A stretch of 64,000 nucleotides of DNA from Streptomyces sp. A2-16 (GCF_018128905.1 NZ_CP063808.1:5704001-5768000), one strand, 5' to 3'; shown: positions 19,728 to 28,683, counted from the first letter of the stretch. The notes: generated by a model not told the origin, from the sequence alone. Translations and numbers: made by a program.

Positions 19728-20603
19728 TCAACTCCTGGTGAAGCGGTACGTCTTGCTGTCCGTCAGCACACAGAACCCGGGTGAGACGACGATCACGCGC
19801 AGGGTTCCGCTGCGGCGGTCGTAGTCGATGCCCTCCGCCTCGAACGTGCCGGAACAGGAGCTCCGCAGGGGCAGTTGGCGCAGTGCCGTGACATGTCCGG
19901 TGACGTTCGCCGAGCCGGTCGGGGCGGCGGAGAGGTCGACCTGGAGCAGCGGCTTGGTGTAGCCGAAGAGGGTGCCCGCGGGGTCGTCGGAGGAGCACAG
20001 CAGCCGGGTGGCGCTCAGGAAGTCGCAGCCCTGTACGTCCCGTACGGCGTGGTCGAGGGTGACGGTGGCCGCCAGCGGAAGGTTCGCGGAGGGCGAGGTG
20101 CTCGCGTTGACGCCGGGGGTGGGGAAGACCAGGAAGCGGCTCATGGTGCCGTACTCGCCGGAGAGCATCCACTGTCCGTCGGGCGAGATCGCGACCCAGG
20201 AGTTGTTGAGCGCCTCGCCCGGGGCGAGCGTGTGGACGTACTCGGACCAGGTCCCGTTCGGCGCCTGCACGCGGTACATCTTCGCGGTGCCGGAGTCGGC
20301 CTGGTAGGGCTCGACGTAGTGGCCGTCGTAGGAGGCGTCCGGGTCGCCGACGTGGTTCCAGCCGCGGCTGCTCACGCCGATGGGGATGGTGCCGATCCCG
20401 GTGTAGCGGTTGGCGGATCCGGCGGGGACCTCGACCGAGGCCAGGCCCTGGCTCTCGGTGAGCGGGTCGGCACGGTCGGAGCCGACCTCGGTCCAGGTGT
20501 CGGCGGCGGAGGCCGGCGGCGCGGCGGCCAGGAGGGCCGTGGCGGTGAGGGTGACGAGGGCGGCGAGGACCGCGTGACAACGCTGTCTGGCACGCAGGGG
20601 CAT
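19728..20603 (-). CDS. secreted protein of unknown function, beta-propeller-like
   Basis: 291 residues. A Sec signal peptide ends near PPASAAD. The mature part contains repeating strand patterns (YRVQAPNGTWSEYVHTL, VAISPDGQWMLSGEYGTMSRFLVF, GIDYDRRSGTLRVIVVSPG) that resemble propeller blades, especially the SPDG turn, and pairs of Cys (GCDFLSATRLLCSS, SSCSGTF) suggesting disulfides. I do not recognise a catalytic motif. It is monocistronic, divergent from the SpoIIE-type phosphatase gene. Confidence 0.78.
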   Translation of the reverse strand: MPLRARQRCHAVLAALVTLTATALLAAAPPASAADTWTEVGSDRADPLTESQGLASVEVPAGSANRYTGIGTIPIGVSSRGWNHVGDPDASYDGHYVEPYQADSGTAKMYRVQAPNGTWSEYVHTLAPGEALNNSWVAISPDGQWMLSGEYGTMSRFLVFPTPGVNASTSPSANLPLAATVTLDHAVRDVQGCDFLSATRLLCSSDDPAGTLFGYTKPLLQVDLSAAPTGSANVTGHVTALRQLPLRSSCSGTFEAEGIDYDRRSGTLRVIVVSPGFCVLTDSKTYRFTRS

Positions 20604-20921
20604 GGACGGCTCCCGGGGCTCCTGGGACGGGGGGTGGGACGGTCGGCGGACAGTCTGGCGCCCCTACGGCGGTCATGTACAGGCCAAACGAATGAACAGG
20701 CGGCCACCACGGGCAGGAAGCATCGGCGGGACGGGAAGCCGTGCGGCGGAAGCAAGGGGCCTTCGTCACCCCGGCGCGCTTCACCGGACGCGCGCCCCCG
20801 TGTTGAGGGATGGTGGAAGAACACGACCGCGTGGTCACGGAGACGGTTCAGCGCGGTAGAACAAGGGGAGTCGGCACGGGCGTACAGCGTGCCGCGAGGA
20901 CGGTCGAAGGCGGTTCGTGCA

Positions 20922-23003
20922 ATGGGTGCAGCCGGAATACCCGCGTCGGAGGGCGGCGAGCCCCCGCGCGAGGCGGTACGGCCGAGCGGGCTGCTCGACG
21001 AGCTGGGCATGGCCTCGGTGGTGCTGGACTCCGAGGGCCGCATCGTGCTCTGGAGCCCGCAGGCCGAGGAGCTGTTCGGGTACGGCGCCCAGGAAGCGCT
21101 CGGGCAGTACGCGGCCCATCTGATGATCCACGAACAGCACGCCGACCTGGTCGTCAAGCTGTTCGCCGACGTCATGGAGACCGGCCAGAGCTGGGCCGGA
21201 GCCTTCCCCATCCGGCGCAAGGACGGCAGCACCAAACTCGTCGAGTTCCGCAACATGCGGCTGCTGGACGACCACGGTGACGTCTACGCGCTCGGGCTGT
21301 GCGCCGACCAGTCGACCGTGCGCCGCCTGGAGCGGGACGTGGCGCTGTCGACACGGATGGTCTCCCAGTCCCCGATCGGCCTGGCCGTACTGGACACCGA
21401 GCTGCGCTACGTCTCGGTGAACCCGGCCCTGGAACGGCTGAACGGGGTGCCGGCCGAGGAACACGTCGGGCGGAAGATCGGCGAGGTGCTGCCGCATCTC
21501 GACGTCAGCGCCTTCGAGGCCGCAGCGCACGAGGTGCTGCGGACCGGCACACCGCTCGTCGACCAGCACACGACCGGCCACACGCCCGCGGACCCGGACA
21601 CCGAGCACGCCTGGTCGGTGTCGCTGTACCGCCTGGAGGACGCCCTGGGGACCGTCCTCGGGGTGGCGGGCTCGGTGCTGGACATCACCGAGCAGCACCT
21701 GGCCACTGTGGAGGCCGAGACGGCCCGGCGCCGGCTCGCCCTCGTCGCGGACGCCTCGGCCCGCATCGGCACCACCCTCGACCTGGACCGCACCGCCCGT
21801 GAACTGGCCGACGTGGCCGTCCCGGAACTCGCGGACATGGCGGCCGTGGACCTGCTGGAGGCGGTGGTGCAGGGCAGACCCAGCACCCTCTCCCCCTCCG
21901 AGCCCGCCGTGATGCGCCCCCTGGCCGTCGACGCGGCCGGTGCCCCGGACGCCCTGGACGCGGCCGATCCGCCCGGGCAGGTCGCCCGCTACGCCCCCGA
22001 CCGCCTGGTCACCGAGTGTGTGCGCACCGGGAGCCCGGTCCTGGTGCCCCGGGTCGGACCCGAGGACCTCGACCGCATCGCCCGCTCACCGGAGGCGGCC
22101 GCGGTGCTGGCCGGCGCCGGCGTGCACTCCTATCTGGCCGTGCCGCTCATCGCGCGCGGCGAGGTGCTGGGCGCCCTCGACCTCAAGCGCGCCCGCAACC
22201 CGGAGCCGTTCGGCGAGGACGACCTGCTGCTGGCGCGGGAGCTGGCGGCCCGCGCGGCGGTGCAGATCGACAACGCCCGCTGGTACCAGGACGCCCGCAA
22301 CACCGCGCTCACCCTCCAGCGCAGCCTGCTGCCCAGCCACCCCACGCTGACCGGCGGCCTGGAGGTCGCCTCCCGCTACCAGCCCGCGGGCGCCACCGCC
22401 GAGGTCGGCGGTGACTGGTTCGACGTGCTCCCGCTGGACGAGGGCAAGACCGCGCTGGTCGTGGGCGACGTGATGGGCAGCGGCATCAACGCGGCCGCGA
22501 CCATGGGCCGGCTGCGCACCGCGACGACCACCCTGGCCTCCCTCGACCTCGACCCTGCCAAGCTCCTCGAACACCTCGACCGGATCACCGAGGACCTGGA
22601 CCAGTCCATCGCCACCTGCGTGTACGCCGTGCACGATCCACGGCTCGGCCAGTGCCGGATCGCCAACGCCGGGCACCTGCCCCCGGTACGGTTGCGCCCA
22701 GGCCGTCCCCCCGAACTCCTCGAACTGCCCACGGGGGCGCCGCTGGGCGTGGGCGGTGTCACCTTCTCCACGACCATCGTCGACCTCGCACCCGGTGACC
22801 GGCTCGTCCTGTACACGGACGGCCTCGTCGAGACCCGGCAGCATCCGCTCGACGAACGCCTGGACGCGCTCCTCGACCTGCTCGACAGCCCCGACGGTCC
22901 GCTGGAGGAGGTCTGCGACCTGCTGCTGCGCACACTGCACCAGCCGGACAACTCCGACGACGTGGCGCTGCTGATCGCGCGGGTGCGGACGCCTGGGTTC
23001 TGA
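20922..23003 (+). CDS. PAS-PAS-GAF-PP2C (SpoIIE-type) protein phosphatase
   Basis: 693 residues from ATG 20922 (GAAGG about 11 bases upstream); the frame is open much further upstream without support. Two PAS domains (about 23-135: VLDSEGRIVLWSPQAEELFGY; about 140-255: AVLDTELRYVSVNPALERLNG), a GAF domain (about 262-450: YLAVPLIARGEVLGALDL) and a SpoIIE-type PP2C domain (about 465-690) with VGGDWFDV, VVGDVMGSG, AGHLPP, LYTDGLVE and DDVALL, so the metal-binding Asp residues are present. Such proteins dephosphorylate anti-sigma antagonists in Streptomyces stress and development networks. The partner is unknown and no antagonist gene lies nearby. Confidence 0.92.
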   Translation: MGAAGIPASEGGEPPREAVRPSGLLDELGMASVVLDSEGRIVLWSPQAEELFGYGAQEALGQYAAHLMIHEQHADLVVKLFADVMETGQSWAGAFPIRRKDGSTKLVEFRNMRLLDDHGDVYALGLCADQSTVRRLERDVALSTRMVSQSPIGLAVLDTELRYVSVNPALERLNGVPAEEHVGRKIGEVLPHLDVSAFEAAAHEVLRTGTPLVDQHTTGHTPADPDTEHAWSVSLYRLEDALGTVLGVAGSVLDITEQHLATVEAETARRRLALVADASARIGTTLDLDRTARELADVAVPELADMAAVDLLEAVVQGRPSTLSPSEPAVMRPLAVDAAGAPDALDAADPPGQVARYAPDRLVTECVRTGSPVLVPRVGPEDLDRIARSPEAAAVLAGAGVHSYLAVPLIARGEVLGALDLKRARNPEPFGEDDLLLARELAARAAVQIDNARWYQDARNTALTLQRSLLPSHPTLTGGLEVASRYQPAGATAEVGGDWFDVLPLDEGKTALVVGDVMGSGINAAATMGRLRTATTTLASLDLDPAKLLEHLDRITEDLDQSIATCVYAVHDPRLGQCRIANAGHLPPVRLRPGRPPELLELPTGAPLGVGGVTFSTTIVDLAPGDRLVLYTDGLVETRQHPLDERLDALLDLLDSPDGPLEEVCDLLLRTLHQPDNSDDVALLIARVRTPGF

Positions 23004-23227
23004 GGCCTGAGGGACGTGACACCCCGGAGGCACAGGTGCGCAGGATCTGCGGCGCATCCCGGACGCACAGGTGCGCCGCACCCGGTGCACGGGCCCGCGC
23101 CGGTCCCCCCGCCCTCCCTGAATCCGGCGCGCCGACGACCCCCGCCCGCCCTCGCCGCCCTCCGGACGCACCTGCCCGCCACCCGGCCCGAACCGCCGGG
23201 CGCGGGGACCCGGCCCCCTGGCCGGAC

Positions 23228-24037
23228 CTAGGCCCTGGTGCCGATCACGACATGGGCGTACAGCTCCTCCGAGACCGCCAGGCGGGCCGTCAGGCCGCCG
23301 CGGGTGAAGGCGTCGACGGCGGCGGGGGCCTGGCGCTCGCTGGTCTCGACGAGGAGGCAGCCGGCGGGGGCGAGCCACCGGGGAGCCCCGGCCACGACGC
23401 GGCGCAGGACGTCCAGGCCGTCCGTGCCGCCGTCGAGGGCGGCCAGGGGCTCGTGGTCACGGGCCTCGGCGGGGAGGAGGGCCACGTCCTCGGTGGGGAC
23501 GTAGGGGACGTTGGCGGCCAGGATGTCGACGCGGCCGCGCAGCTCGGCGGGGAGGGCCTCGAACAGGTCGCCGGTGTGGACCCGGCCGCCCGCGTCGGCG
23601 GTGTTGCGGCGGGCGCAGTCCACGGCGGCCGGGTCGATGTCGGCGGCGTGCAGCTCCACCGGGCCCAGCCCGGCGGCGAGCGCGGCGCCGACCGCGCCCG
23701 AGCCGCAGCACAGGTCCACGACGACACGGGCGTCCGGCGCCTGGGCGAGGGCCTGCTCGACGAGGAACTCGGTGCGACGGCGGGGCACGAAGACGCCGGG
23801 CGTCACGGTGACACGCAGGCCCCGGAACTCGGCCCAGCCGACGACGAGTTCGAGGGGGTGGCCGGTGACCCGGCGGTCCACCATGTCGGCCAGTTCGTCC
23901 GGGGTGCGGGCGGCGGCGAGGATCAGCCGGGCCTCGTCCTCGGCGAAGACACAGCCCGCGGTGCGCAGAGCGGCGACGACGGCGTCGGGAGAGGCGAAGC
24001 GGGGAGACCGTGGAGAACGGCGAGAAAGTGGGGGCAT
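23228..24037 (-). CDS. PrmC/HemK-like protein N5-glutamine methyltransferase
   Basis: 269 residues. N-terminal helical part (about 15-65) then a Rossmann methyltransferase domain: VPRRRTEFLVEQAL, VVDLCCGSGAVGAAL (SAM loop), ADIDPAAVDCARRN, and ILAANVPYVPTED. The last is the NPPY motif of glutamine/amino-group methyltransferases with Pro replaced by Val (NVPY). PrmC methylates the GGQ glutamine of release factors; this copy is a divergent paralogue of the kind found in Streptomyces besides true prmC. Its target is unknown. It is convergent with the phosphatase gene, 224 bases apart, and divergent from the marR gene. Confidence 0.85.
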   Translation of the reverse strand: MPPLSRRSPRSPRFASPDAVVAALRTAGCVFAEDEARLILAAARTPDELADMVDRRVTGHPLELVVGWAEFRGLRVTVTPGVFVPRRRTEFLVEQALAQAPDARVVVDLCCGSGAVGAALAAGLGPVELHAADIDPAAVDCARRNTADAGGRVHTGDLFEALPAELRGRVDILAANVPYVPTEDVALLPAEARDHEPLAALDGGTDGLDVLRRVVAGAPRWLAPAGCLLVETSERQAPAAVDAFTRGGLTARLAVSEELYAHVVIGTRA

Positions 24038-24218
24038 GGAAGCCGAGAGCCTTTCGGGAGCCGAAGGACGCTCCCGCGGTCACCTACCGGCGGTGATCCG
24101 CGCCGGTTCGAGGGGGGAGCACCCGATCTGACACAGCGTTGATGGGTCTCACCTCCTCGGTGCCGCACGGCTGGGACTGCCCTCAGCCGGAGGGTCACCC
24201 TACCCCAGCGCGTCCCCA

Positions 24219-24233
24219 GTTGTACTCTGCAAC
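24219..24233. promoter_or_regulatory. imperfect dyad upstream of the marR gene
   Basis: GTTGTA (24219-24224), CTC, TGCAAC (24228-24233): five of six positions are complementary. It lies about 20 bases before the marR start, overlapping the likely promoter of the divergent pair. AGTTGCA-type half-sites are common for actinobacterial MarR proteins, so autoregulation is plausible. Confidence 0.4.
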
Positions 24234-24253
24234 CAGTATCGCGAGGAGGTCAG

Positions 24254-24778
24254 GTGGAAGCGGAAACAGCCGCGGCCGTGGAGACGATCCAGCACGAGAT
24301 GACGGTCTTCGCACGACGGGCCCGGGCGTCGGCGGGCCGTCTGCACCCCGAGCTGTCGCTGGTGTCGTACACGCTCCTCGGGCATCTGGAGGAGCGCGAC
24401 GGCTGCCGCGCCACGGACCTGGCCGCCCATTACGCCCTGGACAAGTCCACGGTGAGCCGCCAGGTCGCCGCTCTGGAGCGGTCCGGTCTCATCGAGCGGC
24501 GCCAGGACCCGGCGGACCACCGGGTCCAGGTGCTGCATCTGACCGAGGCCGGCCGCCGGATCCTGGGCGAGGTCACCGTGAGCCGCCGCGCGGCCGTCGG
24601 TGAGCGGCTCGCGCAGTGGTCCCCGGAGGACCTGGAGCGCTTCGCCGAGTACCTCGTGCGCTACAACGCCTGGCCCGGTCCGGCCGACGGTCAGGACACC
24701 GCCTCCGGCAGCCGTTCGGGCACCCGTGCGGCGAGGAAGGCCGTCGTGCGCCTGAGCCGGAAGCCGAGGGACTCGTAG
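24254..24778 (+). CDS. MarR-family transcriptional regulator
   Basis: 174 residues from GTG 24254, with GAGGAGG five bases upstream. The winged helix reads LVSYTLLGHLEERDGCRATDLAAHYALDKSTVSRQVAALERSGLIERRQDPADHRVQVLHLTEAGR in pieces, with the DxR wing motif DHRVQ, which identifies MarR. Helices at both ends form the dimer. The family domain ends near residue 145; the last ~29 residues (from GQDTASGSRSG) run antisense to the end of the GNAT gene, an 88-base convergent overlap. A dyad lies just upstream. Confidence 0.88.
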   Translation: MEAETAAAVETIQHEMTVFARRARASAGRLHPELSLVSYTLLGHLEERDGCRATDLAAHYALDKSTVSRQVAALERSGLIERRQDPADHRVQVLHLTEAGRRILGEVTVSRRAAVGERLAQWSPEDLERFAEYLVRYNAWPGPADGQDTASGSRSGTRAARKAVVRLSRKPRDS

Positions 24779-25401
24779 AGCCTGATGGCCTGCGTGTTCC
24801 CGGCTCCGGTGTGCAGGAACGGCGTCTCGCCGCGCTGCCGTACGCCGTGCGCGACGGCGAGGATGAGCCGGGTCGCCAGGCCCTGACCGCGGACGGCCGG
24901 GTCGGAGCAGACCGCGCTGATCTCGGTCCAGCCCGGCGGGTGCAGTCGCTCCCCCGCCATCGCGACGAGAGCGCCCTCCCTGCGGATGCCCAGGTAGGTG
25001 CCCATCTCGACGGTGCGGGGCAGAAAGGGTCCGGGGCGGGTCCTGGCGATCAGGTCGAGGATCTCGGGCACGTCGGCGGGGCCGAGACGGACCGCCTCCG
25101 GGTCGGGTGCGGCGGCGAGACCGTCGTCCACGAACTGCACGCCCTCGACGTGGAAGGTGACCTCCCAGCCCTGCGGCGGCGGTCCCGCGAAACCGGTCAG
25201 CGGCACCTCGGTGCCCGGGCCCGCGAGCGCGGCGACGTCGGCCCAGTCGCCGGCGTCGGGCTCGTCGGGCATCGCCAGCCACGGCGAGACGTCGACGGGG
25301 TAGCGCAGGATCCGGCCGCGCTTCTCGGCGAAGTGGGCGTGCGGGCCGGTCAGGGAGGCCAGGGCGGGGTTGTCGAGGACGTGGGGTGCGCCGGTGGTCA
25401 T
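24691..25401 (-). CDS. GNAT-family N-acetyltransferase (FR47-like)
   Basis: 236 residues. The C-terminal GNAT domain (about 95-225) shows the acetyl-CoA loop CSDPAVRGQGLATRLI and the final motif FLHTGAGNTQAIRLYESLGFR, both typical of the FR47-like subgroup. The N-terminal ~90 residues are a family-specific extension. The substrate is unknown. Its ATG overlaps the stop of the upstream oxidoreductase gene by four bases (ATGA), so translation is coupled; its 3' end overlaps the convergent marR gene. Confidence 0.88.
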   Translation of the reverse strand: MTTGAPHVLDNPALASLTGPHAHFAEKRGRILRYPVDVSPWLAMPDEPDAGDWADVAALAGPGTEVPLTGFAGPPPQGWEVTFHVEGVQFVDDGLAAAPDPEAVRLGPADVPEILDLIARTRPGPFLPRTVEMGTYLGIRREGALVAMAGERLHPPGWTEISAVCSDPAVRGQGLATRLILAVAHGVRQRGETPFLHTGAGNTQAIRLYESLGFRLRRTTAFLAARVPERLPEAVS

Positions 25402-26324
25402 CGGGCGACCTCGATGACGGTCTTGCCGCGGGAGTGGCCTTCCTCGACGGTGCGCAGGGCCTCGCCCGCCCTGTCGAGGGGGAACGTCCCGGTGATGTGC
25501 GGGTCCAGGTCGCCGTTCACCACGAGGCGCGCGACCTCCTCCAGTACGGCCGCGTTGCGGGCCCGCGCCACGCGCGCACCGCCCAGCCGCCGCACCTCCT
25601 CCTCCGGGGCGCCGGCGGTGATCAGCTTCGTCCGGTCGGTGAGCAGCTCGGCGGCCTCGGCGAGCACTTCGCCGCCGACGAGGTCGTACACCCCGTCGAC
25701 ACCGGCGGGCGCGGCGGCCCGGGCCCGCGTCTGCCAGTCCGGTCCTGAGGAGACGTGGACGGCGCCGAGCGACTCGACGAAGTCCGTCTTGGCCCCGCTC
25801 GCGACGCCGACCGCGCGCAGCCCGAAGGCGCGGGCGATCTGCACGGCCGCCGCGCCGACTCCCCCGCCCGCCCCGGTCACCAGCAGCGTGGCGCCCGCGG
25901 GCAGATCGAGCTGGCGGACGCCGTCGTACGCGGTCGCGGCGGCGACGGGCAGGGTGGCGGCCGTCGCGTGGGCCAGCTCGGCCGGCTTGTGCGCGGCGAC
26001 GGCGGCCGGCACGAGGGTGTACTCGGTGTAGCCACCGGACAGCGCGGTGCCGAACACCTCGTCCCCGACGGCGAAGCCCTCGACGCCCTCACCGATCTCC
26101 TCGACGACACCGGAGACCTCGTTGCCGAACACGACGGGGAAGACCTGCGCACCGTCCTCGCCGGGGCGGCGGTAGCCCGTGCGCTGCTTCCAGTCCACGG
26201 GGTTCACGCCCGCCGCGCGAACGGCCACGAGCAGCCGGCCTGGCCCGGGGCTCGGCCGGTCCACGTCCACGAACGCCTCGGTCTCCGGTCCGCCGTACCG
26301 CGTGAAGACGTACGCCTTGGGCAT
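25398..26324 (-). CDS. NADP-dependent quinone oxidoreductase-like medium-chain dehydrogenase
   Basis: 308 residues from ATG 26324 (AGGAAG just upstream); a longer open frame to 26468 has no binding site. The medium-chain dehydrogenase fold is seen in AAGVNPVDWKQRTG, FPVVFGNEVSGVVEEIGEGVEGF, and the nucleotide loop LLVTGAGGGVGAAAVQIARAFG. The catalytic and structural zinc Cys residues are missing, so this is the zinc-less quinone-oxidoreductase class that reduces quinones or enones with NADPH. It is the first gene of a two-gene unit with the acetyltransferase. Confidence 0.87.
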   Translation of the reverse strand: MPKAYVFTRYGGPETEAFVDVDRPSPGPGRLLVAVRAAGVNPVDWKQRTGYRRPGEDGAQVFPVVFGNEVSGVVEEIGEGVEGFAVGDEVFGTALSGGYTEYTLVPAAVAAHKPAELAHATAATLPVAAATAYDGVRQLDLPAGATLLVTGAGGGVGAAAVQIARAFGLRAVGVASGAKTDFVESLGAVHVSSGPDWQTRARAAAPAGVDGVYDLVGGEVLAEAAELLTDRTKLITAGAPEEEVRRLGGARVARARNAAVLEEVARLVVNGDLDPHITGTFPLDRAGEALRTVEEGHSRGKTVIEVAR

Positions 26325-26494
26325 CTGCTTCCTCACTCTCCTCGCACTGTCGCCGGGGCACAGGACCCGGCACCCCATCGCCAAGGAGCGGTGCGCCGCG
26401 GCTATTCCCGGTGCCGCGCGGTGTTCACACGGCCGCAATGATCGGGGCACTGACCTGGGACGGAGCACACGCGACGACAGCGTACGGTTGATGC

Positions 26495-27100
26495 ATGAAC
26501 GTCACCCGAGGCTTCATGGGACGCCCCCGCGTCCACAACGAGGGGCTGCCACCCGGCCAGTACGACGCGGGCGACGACTGGCCCGTCCTGTCCGCGGAGG
26601 TCACCCCGGACCTGTCACCGGCCGAGTGGACGTTCCGGGTGGACGGACTGGTCGAACAGCCGCGCACCTGGGACTGGGACGAGGCGCACGCGCTGCCCGC
26701 GTCGGCCTACGAGGGTGACATCCACTGTGTGACGAGCTGGTCGAAGTTCGGGGTGCGGTTCGCGGGTGTGTCGCTGGACGCGTTCCTGGATGTGGTGCGC
26801 CCCCATGGGTCCGCCACCCATGCCGTCGCCTACTCCCACACCGGGTACACCACGAACCTGCCGCTCGCGGACCTGACCGGCGGGCGGGCCTGGATCGCCT
26901 GGGAGTACGACGGCAAGCCGCTGCCCGCCGAGCACGGCGGTCCGGCACGGCTGCTGGTGCCGCACCTGTACTTCTGGAAAAGCGCGAAGTGGATCGCGGG
27001 GCTGACGCTGCTCGACCACGACGAGCCGGGTTTCTGGGAGCAGAACGGCTATCACGCTCGGGGCAACCCGTGGGAGGAGCAGAGGTACTCCGGTGACTGA
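26495..27100 (+). CDS. molybdopterin-dependent oxidoreductase, sulfite-oxidase fold
   Basis: 201 residues. It has the sulfite-oxidase/YedY molybdenum-cofactor fold: WTFRVDGLVEQPRTWDWDEAHALP, then DIHCVTSWSKFGVRFAGVSL with the Cys that ligates molybdenum, and later GGPARLLVPHLYFWKSAKWIAGLTLL. There is no Tat signal, unlike MsrP/YedY, so it is cytoplasmic. It overlaps the following ferredoxin-reductase-like gene by eight bases; the two probably form an electron-transfer pair with the flavoprotein as donor or acceptor. The substrate is not known; sulfite or an oxidised sulfur/nitrogen compound is possible. Confidence 0.9.
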   Translation: MNVTRGFMGRPRVHNEGLPPGQYDAGDDWPVLSAEVTPDLSPAEWTFRVDGLVEQPRTWDWDEAHALPASAYEGDIHCVTSWSKFGVRFAGVSLDAFLDVVRPHGSATHAVAYSHTGYTTNLPLADLTGGRAWIAWEYDGKPLPAEHGGPARLLVPHLYFWKSAKWIAGLTLLDHDEPGFWEQNGYHARGNPWEEQRYSGD

Positions 27101-27848
27101 GACCTTCGCCCCCGTCACGCGGTTCGCGGTGCCGGGGCGCATCGCCGTCAGCAACCGGACCGCCGCGGTGTGGCAGACCGCCACGCTCACCGAGGTCCGC
27201 CGCGAGACCCCGTACGCGTCCACGTTCCGCTTCGCGGTGCCCGACTGGCAGGGGCATCTGCCCGGCCAGCATCTGATGCTGCGGCTGACCGCCGAGGACG
27301 GTTACTCGGCCCAGCGGCACTACTCGATCGCGTCGCCGCCTGATGACCCCGGGCACATCGAGCTGACCCTGGACCGGGTCGAGGGCGGTGAGGTCTCGGG
27401 CTGGTTCCACACGGTGGCCGAACCCGGTGACGTGGTCGAGGTGCGCGGGCCGCTGAGCGGTTTCTTCGCCTGGCCCGGTGACCGGCCCGCGCTGCTGATC
27501 GGGGCCGGTTCCGGGGTCGTACCGCTGATGTCGATGGTGCGTCATCACCGGGCGCGCGCCCTGGACGTGCCGCTGCGGCTGCTGGTGTCGGCCCGCGGCC
27601 CCGCGGAACTCATCTACGCGCGGGAGTTCGGCGCCGAGACGACCCCGGTGTTCACGCGGAGCGCGCCGGACGGGGTGCCCGTGGGACGTATGTCGGCCGT
27701 ACATGTGGCCCCGCTCCTGGCCGAGCAGCCCGAGGGTGGGTGGGAGGCTTATGTGTGTGGATCCAACGCGTTCGCCGAGCATGCCTCGCGGCTGCTGGTG
27801 GAGGCGGGTCAGCCGGTCGACCGTATCCGGATCGAACGCTTCGGCTGA
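27093..27848 (+). CDS. ferredoxin-NADP reductase-like FAD oxidoreductase, partner of the molybdoenzyme
   Basis: 251 residues from GTG 27093, overlapping the end of the molybdoenzyme gene. The FAD-binding barrel contains HLPGQHLMLRLTAEDGYSAQRHYSIASPP (RHYSIAS is the FAD site), and the NAD(P) domain begins LLIGAGSGVVPLMSMVRHH. The C-terminal YVCGSNAFAEHASRLLVEAG is typical. There is no iron-sulfur domain. Coupling suggests that it moves electrons between NAD(P)H and the molybdenum centre, replacing the membrane haem protein MsrQ used by periplasmic YedY. Confidence 0.9.
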   Translation: MTETFAPVTRFAVPGRIAVSNRTAAVWQTATLTEVRRETPYASTFRFAVPDWQGHLPGQHLMLRLTAEDGYSAQRHYSIASPPDDPGHIELTLDRVEGGEVSGWFHTVAEPGDVVEVRGPLSGFFAWPGDRPALLIGAGSGVVPLMSMVRHHRARALDVPLRLLVSARGPAELIYAREFGAETTPVFTRSAPDGVPVGRMSAVHVAPLLAEQPEGGWEAYVCGSNAFAEHASRLLVEAGQPVDRIRIERFG

Positions 27849-27946
27849 CGGCGGTGACTGTGCGCTCCCCCACAAGTGAACGACGCGGATGGAGGGGTAC
27901 TACATCTGTGTGAGCGCTCGCAGGGGTGCGTGGTGCGGAGGTCGAC

Positions 27947-28531
27947 ATGCGAACCCGGGTGCGCGGCTGGCGCTGGCGGCGCAATCCGCTCAGGCGCCGG
28001 TCGGACGTCGTGGAGGCGTGGACGGTGCTGGCGGTCGTCGTGCTGATGATGCTGGGTGCGCCGCTGGTGGGTGCGCTCGTCGGCCGATGGGCCCATGACG
28101 ACGCCCGTGCGGTGGCGGCCGAGCAGCGCTCCGAACGCCACCGGGTCCGTGCCGAGGTGGTCGGCAGCGTCCCGGACTCGCCGCCGACGGTCCAGGGCGG
28201 CCGGGAGCGCTCCTACCGGGTCGCCGTGCGCTGGACGGAGACGGGGGGCGCCACGCGGACGGCCACCGCCCGGGTCCCCGCGGGCAGCGACCGGGGCGAG
28301 TGGGTCGACGTGTGGTTCGACGCCGAGGGCCGCAGCGTGGCCCCGCCGCCGGACGAGACCGCGGTCTGGCAGCACACCCTGGCGATGGGCGCCTGTGGCG
28401 CGGGGGCCGCGATCGCCGTGATCCTCCTCGGCCACTCGCTCGTCCGCGGTGCGGCGGCCCGCCACCGGCTCGCCGAGTGGGAACGGGACTGGGCCCTCAC
28501 CGAGCCGCAGTGGACCCGCCGCCGCGCCTGA
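27947..28531 (+). CDS. Rv1733c-like two-TM membrane protein
   Basis: 194 residues from ATG 27947, with GGAGG six bases upstream. A basic N-terminus (RGWRWRRNPLRRRSDVVEAWTV) leads to a first membrane segment (about 25-45), then an extracytoplasmic domain with VQGGRERSYRVAVRWTETGG and WVDVWFDAEGRSVAPPP, a second segment (about 147-165) and a C-terminal HRLAEWERDWALTEPQW. This order is that of the Rv1733c family, abundant in Streptomyces, whose role is unknown. The gene stands alone. Confidence 0.85.
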   Translation: MRTRVRGWRWRRNPLRRRSDVVEAWTVLAVVVLMMLGAPLVGALVGRWAHDDARAVAAEQRSERHRVRAEVVGSVPDSPPTVQGGRERSYRVAVRWTETGGATRTATARVPAGSDRGEWVDVWFDAEGRSVAPPPDETAVWQHTLAMGACGAGAAIAVILLGHSLVRGAAARHRLAEWERDWALTEPQWTRRRA

Positions 28532-28653
28532 CACCGTCGGCCCCGGGCCCGCACCCGCGCCTTCGCGAGCGCGGCGGTGACCCGACCATTCGCGACGGCC
28601 GTCCACCACCGGCCATCTCCCCCTCTCCGGCCGAGATCAGCGGCCCGGCACCC

Positions 28654-28683
28654 TTGACCAGCACATCCACGATCCCCGTAGGG
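28654..28683 (+). promoter_or_regulatory. possible promoter of the CE7 esterase gene
   Basis: TTGACC (28654-28659) and GTAGGG (28678-28683) are spaced by 18 bases, resembling a weak HrdB-type promoter with a leader of about 95 bases. No other pair stands out between 28532 and 28785. Confidence 0.25.

Noticed and set aside
18395-19741. 448-codon plus-strand frame opposing the antiporter
   Set aside because: Glu/Gly/Gln-rich shadow; the antiporter has membrane segments and motifs across its whole length.
23004-23227. regulatory repeats GCACAGGTGCGC (two copies) after the phosphatase gene
   Set aside because: The copies are short and lie in a convergent intergenic region, where they may simply be terminator stem remnants.
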